From JBOZRQ01 sp050789255 (GTDB lineage Bacteria; Bacillota; Sulfobacillia; Symbiobacteriales; Symbiobacteriaceae), in assembly GCA_050789255.1 (NCBI GenBank), contig JBOZRQ010000049.1, positions 206,818 through 270,817 on the forward strand: 64,000 nucleotides of DNA, given 5' to 3'. The notes beneath the pieces were generated by a model that saw nothing but the letters and a program-made list of their open reading frames with translations, ran no database searches and was not told where the DNA came from. Position 1 is the stretch's first letter, and the number at the start of each line of letters is the position of its first letter. Positions 58,762 to 64,000 of the stretch are shown here, piece after piece. Both the position numbers and the translations under genes were made by a program.

Positions 58762-58773
58762 GGATATGCAGAT

Positions 58774-59169
58774 TTAGTTGGCAGCCGCCAGACGGAGCTG
58801 AGGAAGGTCTTCGATTTGGCCACAGCCACGCTGCAGCGCCCGGTAGCCGGCGACCCGGCCGCCCAGAACCTTCTTCATGTAATCGCAGGCGACTTCAGGG
58901 TCAACAGCGGTGCCGCACGTGTAACAGTCGACGGCGGCGAACCCCTCTTCGGGGTAGGTGTGGATCGAGAGGTGGGATTCCGAGAGCACCAGCACTCCGG
59001 TAACGCCCTGGGGGTTGAACTTGATGAAGTTTTCCCCGACGATGGTCGCCCCAGACCTGTTAGCGGCCTCGATCATAACACTGCGAAGGAAATCGGCGTC
59101 GTTGAGAAGGTCAAAAGAGACTTCGCGCAGGTCCATGGTGACATGACGACCGAACGTAGAGTACGACAC
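58774..59169 (-). CDS. speH: S-adenosylmethionine decarboxylase proenzyme
   Basis: This 131-residue enzyme makes decarboxylated SAM for spermidine synthesis. It self-cleaves within LSESHLSIHTYPEEG, at the bond before Ser65, to make the pyruvoyl group. CGTAVDPE and the conserved Cys in DCYTCGT are present. It belongs to the short prokaryotic class. GTG at 59169 follows AAGGGGGAG. A long leader (59170-59362) precedes it. No speE lies next to it. Confidence 0.96.
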   Translation of the reverse strand: MSYSTFGRHVTMDLREVSFDLLNDADFLRSVMIEAANRSGATIVGENFIKFNPQGVTGVLVLSESHLSIHTYPEEGFAAVDCYTCGTAVDPEVACDYMKKVLGGRVAGYRALQRGCGQIEDLPQLRLAAAN

Positions 59170-59362
59170 GGTAACTCCCCCTTGGCGTAGATTCTAGCCC
59201 TCTCAAGCTAGACGGGACCATCGTTACGCCCACGGGGGAAAAGTCAGGCACTCTCGTCGAAGCCCCAACCCTTTAAGGCGTACTAGGTTCCTGTTTAATT
59301 GGGACCACTGTTGAGCCGTCTCAACCTCCGAACGTTTTAAACCGGAAAGTTGGCTCGCAATA
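59170..59362 (-). promoter_or_regulatory. Long 5' leader of speH, possible control RNA
   Basis: From the promoter start to the speH GTG is about 190 bases with no ORF. The leader can form a hairpin, GTTGAG/CTCAAC, and further weak stems. I do not recognise a known riboswitch class in it. The stretch 59400-59670 beyond the promoter holds nothing I can assign. Confidence 0.4.
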
Positions 59363-59368
59363 CGGTGC

Positions 59369-59397
59369 ATTTTAGATGAGGCTAACCGAAAAGTCAA
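59369..59397 (-). promoter_or_regulatory. Sigma-A promoter of speH
   Basis: On the minus strand TTGACT and TAAAAT are separated by 17 bases. Transcription would start near 59362, giving a long leader. Confidence 0.75.
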
Positions 59398-59677
59398 GTC
59401 GACAAGATATGGGATTCGGTTTTAGCCACGAGCATTCCTGCACCCGTAACGGAACAAGCAACCTATCACAATATAACGGATAGCGACGTCAACTGCAAGG
59501 GCATTGTCCAAGAAAATCACGGTGATTTATGCGGGTTTGCATAGCCCGGCGGCAGTGGCTCGACGCGCTGCGGCAGTAGGGCTCGCGGCATAGTTTCGGT
59601 ACGCGTAATTGGCAGGGGTTCGACCGAAGCATGAACAGAACGGCATACGCGGAGACTAACACCGGGAGGTGAAGCCT

Positions 59678-59908
59678 ATGGCCAGCCAGGAGATTTACTG
59701 CACGGTCAACAGTTGCTACTACTACGGCAGCGGTGATCAGTGCAAGGCCTCCAAGATCATGGTCCAGAACAACCCCGAGACGCTGCGCAACGCCAACATG
59801 GAGATCGGCACGATCGGCGGTGAGGCAGCCCGGTCCAACCAAACCCTGTGTCAGACCTTCATTCCCAAGGAGCGCGGGCCCAAGCCCGGCATCGCTCGAA
59901 TCGACTGA
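59678..59908 (+). CDS. DUF1540 cysteine-motif protein
   Basis: This 76-residue protein has the DUF1540 cysteine pattern: C in EIYCTVNSCYYY, C in GDQCKASKI and C in NQTLCQTF. Firmicute spore formers carry many such small proteins; a metal site is likely but undefined. GGGAGG precedes the ATG at 59678. The spore-protein-like gene follows 25 bases downstream, so both may be expressed during sporulation. I see no clear sigma-G promoter. Confidence 0.85.
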   Translation: MASQEIYCTVNSCYYYGSGDQCKASKIMVQNNPETLRNANMEIGTIGGEAARSNQTLCQTFIPKERGPKPGIARID

Positions 59909-59933
59909 CCGCGGACGAAGAGGGGGATATCAC

Positions 59934-60143
59934 GTGGCACGCAATCGCAAGTCGCTGCTCTCCGATGCAACCAAGATGCGGTTGGCCCAGGTGCAGGGCG
60001 CCGGTGACAGGGTCCGTCCCGGCGACTACGGCAACCTGACCTCCCGAGAGGCCGGCAGCTTCACCAAGTACGCCATCATCGCTGCGGAACAGGCTCTGGC
60101 CAGCCAGGCCCCGGCTGTGCCCGTGGCAACAACCCGTTCATAA
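59934..60143 (+). CDS. Divergent alpha/beta-type small acid-soluble spore protein
   Basis: This 69-residue protein resembles alpha/beta SASPs over its last 40 residues: YGNLTSREAGSFTKYAIIAAEQAL aligns with the conserved (N/D)LTxRxNGSVGGExxKRLVxxAEQQL pattern. The Gpr cleavage site (EIASE-type) is not evident. SASPs coat spore DNA and protect it. GTG at 59934 follows AGGGGG by 7 bases. The stop codon TAA lies inside repeat copy B. The family call is tentative. Confidence 0.55.
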   Translation: MARNRKSLLSDATKMRLAQVQGAGDRVRPGDYGNLTSREAGSFTKYAIIAAEQALASQAPAVPVATTRS

Positions 60144-60340
60144 GGGCGCCGCCGCACATCGGCTCCGGAGCAGGAGTGACGCGACACCCGATGGAGCCGG
60201 GGCTGCCTGACGTCCATCCGTGGACGCAGGCGGCCCGTTAAGGGGGTCGGAGGCGTCCTCCTGACACCTCCTCCTCCGGTACGTCTCCATCGGGCGCCGC
60301 TTCGTATGTCGCCGATGGACGCGTCGGGCTGTCCCTTATG
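60139..60340 (+). repeat. Structured repeat element, copy B (202 nt)
   Basis: This is the second copy of the element at 4899-5099, in the same orientation, closing with CATAAGGG/CCCTTATG. Compensatory changes relative to copy A appear in the hairpin tip (GTCCA/TGGAC here, GTACG/TGTAC in copy A) and in GGAGGCGTC/GACACCTCC (GGAGACGTC/GACGTCTCC in copy A), where one A-T pair becomes G-C and one pair is lost. The 5' end supplies the stop codon of the spore protein gene. A strong terminator-like hairpin follows 38 bases later. Confidence 0.75.
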
Positions 60341-60378
60341 AGCCGGTTGTGCGTCCAAAACACTCGCAACCGTGAAGA

Positions 60379-60411
60379 GGAGCACCCGGCGACCGGGTGC
60401 TCCTTCTCTTC
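60379..60411 (+). terminator. Terminator after repeat copy B (possibly bidirectional)
   Basis: GGAGCACCCGG pairs with CCGGGTGCTCC; outer GAAGAG/CTCTTC extends it. TTCTCTT follows on the plus strand. It also abuts the stop of the minus-strand gene ending at 60410. Confidence 0.75.
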
Positions 60412-60706
60412 ATACCTCGCGGCGCACGGTTCGGACGGAGTCCTCCATCTGGAGGTCCTTGTCGCGGCGCTCGTCGATGGCTATGTTGGTGACCACCCGT
60501 TGCGAGCCGGCCTGGAAGGCCGCCTCGTGCATCTTGCGGGCGACGTCCATCAGCGCAGGGAGGTCGCCCTCCATGACCGTGGAGGTCGGGGTAACGTCGT
60601 ACTTGATCCCGTTGCGCTGGGCCTCCCTGCAGGCCTGGGCCACGAAGCTTGAGAACGACGGGCTCTCGGTGCCCACGGGGACGACGCTGATCTCAAGGAG
60701 CGCCAT
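60410..60706 (-). CDS. MTH1187/YqgV-type (UPF0045) protein
   Basis: This 98-residue protein matches the small MTH1187-type thiamine- or thiazole-binding-like family: MALLEISVVPVGTESPSFS opens it and DVTPTSTVMEGDLPALMDVARKMHE follows. The fold is a ferredoxin-like homotetramer that binds ligands such as thiamine in some members. ATG at 60706 has a weak GGGGAAT site. It follows the YkuS-like gene by one base and is probably coupled to it. Confidence 0.85.
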   Translation of the reverse strand: MALLEISVVPVGTESPSFSSFVAQACREAQRNGIKYDVTPTSTVMEGDLPALMDVARKMHEAAFQAGSQRVVTNIAIDERRDKDLQMEDSVRTVRREV

Positions 60707-60707
60707 C

Positions 60708-60962
60708 TTACTGATTCCCCGCCGTGCGATCCTGCACCATGCGCACAACCTCGTCAGCAGTCATGCCGTTGCAGGCGATCACCGGAAACTTGTTGCCGTT
60801 CGTGTCGTGAATCCCCATGAAGTTGTCGGACATGCCGGTGACGACGGCTGCGGCGACGTTGGTCATGGTGCCGTTGGTCATTTTGGTGATCTCAAAACCG
60901 TTGCGGCGCAGGGCGTCCTTCACATTCTCCAATCCGTCTTCGACGGCGATTCGCTGTGCCAA
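60708..60962 (-). CDS. YkuS-like (UPF0180) small protein
   Basis: This 84-residue protein has the UPF0180 pattern: RIAVEDGLENVKDALRRNGFE near the start and AAVVTGMSDNFMGI in the middle, then CNGMTADEVV. YkuS of Bacillus has this layout; its role is not known. TTG at 60962 has GGAGG 8 bases upstream; a GTG at 60971 is closer to it. The gene forms a pair with the UPF0045 gene. Confidence 0.82.
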   Translation of the reverse strand: MAQRIAVEDGLENVKDALRRNGFEITKMTNGTMTNVAAAVVTGMSDNFMGIHDTNGNKFPVIACNGMTADEVVRMVQDRTAGNQ

Positions 60963-61044
60963 ACGGCTCACCTCCGCTTAGGATTGGGACAGTGCTAGTG
61001 TGCGCAGTTGACAAAACACGAATGCGCGCACAGGCTTTCGGACG

Positions 61045-61080
61045 AAAAAAGACCGCACCGAAAGCGATGCGGTCTCGTCC
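61045..61080 (-). terminator. Rho-independent terminator of the PfkB-family gene
   Basis: GACCGCATCG pairs with CGGTGCGGTC on the minus strand and is followed by TTTTTT, a few bases past the gene stop. Confidence 0.9.
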
Positions 61081-61085
61081 AATGG

Positions 61086-62030
61086 TTAGCCGATGCGTTC
61101 GACCCGGACCTGGGGCCGAATCTGATCGAGGTCGGCGCCATGGACCACGGCCACCGAGCGGGTCAAGGCGTTCGCGGTGCCGCAGGCGACGGCCAGTCGG
61201 AGCACCTCTTCCGCCGGGAGGCCCTGCATAAGGCCGGCGGCGAAGCCGGCTACCAGGGAATCCCCGGAACCGACCGTGTTCACCGGCTGGATCGCGGGCG
61301 GCACGGCCCGCCATGCTCCTTCGGGGGAAACCAGCAGCAGGCCGTCGGCGCCCAGGGAGACAGCAACTACCAGAGGGCCGGTATCCATAAGGCGGCGGGC
61401 AGCCGAGAGGATGGCTGCCTCGTCGCGCAGCGGCTGGCCCGCCCACTCCTCCAGCTCGTCGATGTTAGGCTTCACCATGTACGGCTGGGCAGAGAGCGCC
61501 TCCTTGAGGGCCTTGCCCGAGGCGTCGAGGATGGTGCGCACCTGACCGCCGCGCCAGGCCTCGCTCACCAGCTGCCGGTAGAAGTCCGCGGGGACGCCGG
61601 GCGGCAACGACCCCGAAATAACGATCAGATCGGCGCGCATCAGCAGCCGGCGGAAGCGGTCCAGAAAGCGCTCGGTGTCAGCCTCACCGAGGGTGGGTCC
61701 CTTCTCACGAATCTCGGAGAGGGTCTTGCCGACCGGGTCGACCACGGCCGTGCAGGTCCGGTTCTCCCCCGGCATCTCCTCAAATTCCACGGCGATACCG
61801 TGGGAGGCAAGATCCTCGCGGATGAAGCGCCCACTGCTGCCCCCGGTGAAGCCGGTAGCGGTCACCTTCTGGCCGAGGGAGGCCAGAACCCGGGCGACGT
61901 TATTAGCCTTGCCGCCCGCCACGCGGATGTGCTCGCCCACCATATTGATCTTGCCCACGGCAAAGTTGTCGACAACGTAGGACACGTCGACCGCTGCGTT
62001 GAGGGCGACGGTCAGAACTCCTCCGGTCAT
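61086..62030 (-). CDS. 1-phosphofructokinase family hexose kinase (PfkB)
   Basis: This 314-residue ribokinase-fold enzyme starts GVLTVALNAAVDVSYVV and has AGGKANNVARVLASLG, both typical of the FruK/LacC branch that phosphorylates fructose-1-phosphate or tagatose-6-phosphate. The C-terminal motif NTVGSGDSLVAGFAAGL holds the catalytic Asp. Usually FruK pairs with a PTS gene; none is beside it, so the substrate is undecided. GGAGG lies 7 bases before ATG 62030. It follows the MazG-like gene by 4 bases. Confidence 0.9.
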   Translation of the reverse strand: MTGGVLTVALNAAVDVSYVVDNFAVGKINMVGEHIRVAGGKANNVARVLASLGQKVTATGFTGGSSGRFIREDLASHGIAVEFEEMPGENRTCTAVVDPVGKTLSEIREKGPTLGEADTERFLDRFRRLLMRADLIVISGSLPPGVPADFYRQLVSEAWRGGQVRTILDASGKALKEALSAQPYMVKPNIDELEEWAGQPLRDEAAILSAARRLMDTGPLVVAVSLGADGLLLVSPEGAWRAVPPAIQPVNTVGSGDSLVAGFAAGLMQGLPAEEVLRLAVACGTANALTRSVAVVHGADLDQIRPQVRVERIG

Positions 62031-62034
62031 TGAG

Positions 62035-62364
62035 CTACCTCCAGGTCCGATTTATGTTTTCCATCATCTTTTCTGTGTACACCTTCTGCAAGTCATGCCC
62101 GGTGTAGTTGGCCAGCTTTAGCAGGTAGGCCAGACAGTCGGCCAATTCATAGCCGAGGTTGACCCGCGCCTCTTCGACCGACGGGTGATCCGGACCAAGG
62201 CTCTCCATGCGCCAGGCCATGCGCAGAATCTCCTTGGCCATTTCGCCTACCTCGGTGGTGAAGTAGAGTGCGTTGCGAATGGGGTCCTGCCCAAACCCCT
62301 TCTCCTGATCGAGCCACTGGTGGAATTTCTGGAACTCGGGCAGCGAGTGGCCGGGATGCTCCAT
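62035..62364 (-). CDS. MazG-like nucleotide pyrophosphohydrolase domain protein
   Basis: This 109-residue helical protein has the MazG-type acidic motif in FTTEVGEMAKEI and ELADCLAYLLKLAN, in which the Glu and Asp residues bind Mg2+. Such proteins split nucleoside triphosphates to the monophosphates or clean up damaged dNTPs. AGGAGG lies 12 bases before ATG 62364. It leads the pfkB gene in one operon. Confidence 0.88.
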   Translation of the reverse strand: MEHPGHSLPEFQKFHQWLDQEKGFGQDPIRNALYFTTEVGEMAKEILRMAWRMESLGPDHPSVEEARVNLGYELADCLAYLLKLANYTGHDLQKVYTEKMMENINRTWR

Positions 62365-62445
62365 GATAGGGTATACCTCCTAAAGAGGGAGTTGCGCCGA
62401 TCTACCGTATTTCTTTAGGGTGTGAAAGTGAGGAGGAATCCCCTC

Positions 62446-62562
62446 TTGTCAGACTTCCTGGCGATCGTTTGGTTTCTTGCCCGGTTCGTAGCCTGGTTCG
62501 TCGCCGTCGGGCTAATGGCCTGGGGCGCCGGCTGGATCGTCCGCTGGTTCCACAACCGCTGA
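62446..62562 (+). CDS. Small membrane peptide (38 residues)
   Basis: This short gene encodes one hydrophobic helix, MSDFLAIVWFLARFVAWFVA then VGLMAWGAGWIVRWFHNR, rich in Trp and Phe with basic ends. TTG at 62446 has AGGAGG 9 bases upstream, a good site. Nothing else in the 62370-62570 gap is coding. Its form resembles small regulatory or sporulation membrane peptides, but I name no family. Confidence 0.5.
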   Translation: MSDFLAIVWFLARFVAWFVAVGLMAWGAGWIVRWFHNR

Positions 62563-62575
62563 CGGACGCGGCTTG

Positions 62576-63661
62576 CTACAGGCTGCGCAGACAGTCTCGG
62601 ATGTAGCGTTCCATCTGATCGCCGGCGACCCATACGCCGGACTCACGCAGGCGCCACAGCGCCGAAAGCGCCAGGCCACGCAGCCGCTCGGCCTGCCCCG
62701 GTGGTGCGGCCACCGCCGCAAGTGCCTTCAACCCGGCATCGGCCGAAAGCGCCAGTTTGGCCACCCACGGTCGGAGGTCCTCCCGCAGGGGCTTGTCGGG
62801 GATGTTCTTCAGCACGTCGGCCGCCCGTGCCCAAGCCTCCAGGCGAATGCGAGGGTCGGCCGCACCGGGCTGCAACTGCACGCCGGGCTGTGTGAGCTCC
62901 CCCAGCAGCCGCAGGGCGGGCGCCGCCTCACCGGCCACGTGGGCGAGGGCCTGCACCCAGGCCCGCTCGGCATCATACGTGCCGGGGTTGCGCAAGAAGG
63001 CGGCCCAGGTGTGCAAGGGCACCCTGGCAGCCTCGGGGTTCGGCCCCACATCGACCAGCACGCCTGCCGCCTCTTCCAGCACGCCAGGAGCCCATCCCGG
63101 GGCCGGGCGCAGGTGAAGGAACTGCTCGGAGCCCGGGTAGGGCTCCCACAGCACCGGCGGGCGCCGGCATAGGCGCCCTGCCTCCAGGACGTCCGCGACG
63201 GCTGGCGGCTTGCCGCCAGTCGCCACCAGCACCTCGACCTCCGGAGGCGCTTCGCTCCCGGAATCGCTTAGCAACGTGGTGCCGGGAAGCTCGGCAAGGA
63301 TCGCCCGACAGAGCGCTCCGTCGGCGCCGAGGAGGGCGAAGAAGCGAATGCCGCCATCGTACAACGGCTTCAGCTTTGCCAGCACCCGGGCCGTATCCGG
63401 CTCCTCGGGCCAGAGGCCGTAGCAGAAGCGCACGCCGCGGCGGGCGCCCAACTGGGCCATGTCGACAAACGCGTCAACCTCGTCGCGCAGGTAGGGCTCC
63501 CACCAGCGTTCCCGAACCAGCGGGTCCCCTTGCGGGGCGTAAACATATAGGTTAAAACCCAGGTCGCCCAGGTAGCGAATGACCCGCTCCCGCGCAGCCC
63601 AGGACCAGGGAGTACCGGTATGCGCCTCGGCGGCGCCGCGGATGAACTGGGACAATGTCAC
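62576..63661 (-). CDS. GH84-like (beta-N-acetylglucosaminidase domain) protein, catalytic pair not evident
   Basis: This 361-residue protein begins with a TIM-barrel that matches the GH84/NagJ domain, with GFNLYVYAPQGDPLVRERWWEP and VRFCYGLWPEEPD. Active GH84 enzymes have a pair of adjacent Asp residues after a strand reading like FGIYFDDI; the corresponding region here reads IRFFALLGADGAL with one Asp. It may therefore be inactive as a hydrolase. The C-terminal half is helical. GTG at 63661 follows AGGAGG by 7 bases. There is no signal peptide. Confidence 0.75.
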   Translation of the reverse strand: MTLSQFIRGAAEAHTGTPWSWAARERVIRYLGDLGFNLYVYAPQGDPLVRERWWEPYLRDEVDAFVDMAQLGARRGVRFCYGLWPEEPDTARVLAKLKPLYDGGIRFFALLGADGALCRAILAELPGTTLLSDSGSEAPPEVEVLVATGGKPPAVADVLEAGRLCRRPPVLWEPYPGSEQFLHLRPAPGWAPGVLEEAAGVLVDVGPNPEAARVPLHTWAAFLRNPGTYDAERAWVQALAHVAGEAAPALRLLGELTQPGVQLQPGAADPRIRLEAWARAADVLKNIPDKPLREDLRPWVAKLALSADAGLKALAAVAAPPGQAERLRGLALSALWRLRESGVWVAGDQMERYIRDCLRSL

Positions 63662-63740
63662 CGGCCTTCCTCCTTCCGACCCACATAGCTTTCCGTCCCC
63701 GGGTCGGGAAATCCTCCCCTGGCCAGGGGCCAGAACACAA

Positions 63741-63768
63741 GAAGAGCCGCCCGGGCCCGGGCGGCTTC
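63741..63768 (-). terminator. GC-rich hairpin upstream of the GH84-like gene
   Basis: GCCGCCCGGG pairs with CCCGGGCGGC with no loop bases beyond the turn, with an outer GAAG/CTTC. On the minus strand it is followed by CTTCTTGTG. It probably ends a transcript from beyond the window edge. Confidence 0.55.
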
Positions 63769-63779
63769 CCTATGGGTGC

Positions 63780-64000
63780 AAGATTTTGCTCAACCATAAG
63801 CAGAGCCGGTCGTGGCGACATGTGCGACCCAGTGGCGGGCTCTGCCCGCCACTAGCCGCAGCAGCGTCAGCTGCGAACCGGACGATCGGCGACGGGGATA
63901 GCCAGAGGCGTGGGGGGTGTCGGGGGGACAAGGGGCAACCTCCGAGGACGTTGCGATTTTAGCCCGCAGGAGGTTGCCCCGCCGCCGGTTAGCGCTCTAC
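63780..64000. other. Noncoding window edge rich in stem-loops
   Basis: I see no convincing gene here. The stretch has GTGGCGGGC/GCCCGCCAC (about 63831-63853), GGTCG/CGACC around 63809-63830, and GGGGCAACCTCC/GGAGGTTGCCCC (about 63931-63979). GCAGAGCC (63800-63807) could also pair with GGCTCTGC inside the first stem, so two alternative folds are possible. It may be a leader RNA or a terminator cluster of a gene beyond the edge. Confidence 0.4.

Noticed and set aside
63780..63860. Cobalamin riboswitch
   Set aside because: CCCGCCAC is present on the minus strand as part of a simple hairpin, but the other conserved boxes of the riboswitch are absent.

Overview
The window looks like chromosome from a high-GC, spore-forming, Gram-positive bacterium of the Symbiobacterium type; this is an inference from gene content. 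The supporting signs are strong GC bias, frequent GTG and TTG starts behind AGGAGG-type ribosome binding sites, a Firmicute T-box leader before leuS, an L27 with a cleavable N-terminus next to its protease Prp, sporulation genes (spoIVFA/spoIVFB, Spo0B-like, spore-type small proteins) and a TasA/SipW locus. I see no rRNA, tRNA or CRISPR array.

Layout. 0-10 kb: a partial ECF sigma factor, a BceRS-like two-component pair, a prolyl oligopeptidase, an alpha/beta hydrolase, an acetyltransferase with its TetR regulator and a probable operator, and a DinG-like helicase. 10-14.6 kb: a TPR regulator overlapped by a secreted-peptide ORF, then a foreign-looking island (MerR, AHSA1, broken MFS, peptidase E, IS1182 remnant) between two identical 28-bp hairpins. 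14.6-24.4 kb: a 1520-residue SLH-domain surface protein and a tyrosine/homogentisate catabolic operon. 24.5-30.2 kb: endonuclease IV, AzlCD, ComEA, a BON-domain protein, a phosphoesterase, and a second TPR regulator plus secreted-peptide cassette. 30.2-38 kb: leuS with T-box, a methionine gamma-lyase behind a sigma-54 promoter, its likely enhancer-binding activator, and a NarL-type two-component system. 38-47 kb: a CPBP protease, PBP1A, the block rplU-prp-rpmA-spo0B-obgE-yhbY-nadD-rsfS, and an APH-like kinase. 47-59 kb: TasA/SipW matrix genes, RNase G/E, spoIVFAB, an HD-GYP phosphodiesterase and speH. 59-64 kb: spore-related small proteins, a PfkB kinase, a MazG-like protein and a GH84-like protein that may be inactive.

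The observations most worth a second look are: (1) two copies of a 201-202-nt element, at 4899-5099 and 60139-60340, with about 84% identity, closing CATAAGGG/CCCTTATG arms and paired compensatory changes, which suggests an undescribed structured RNA family or a folded mobile repeat; (2) two TPR-protein plus 40-residue secreted-peptide cassettes that look like Rap/Phr-type signalling; (3) a complete sigma-54 circuit controlling methionine gamma-lyase, with tandem 20-bp upstream repeats.
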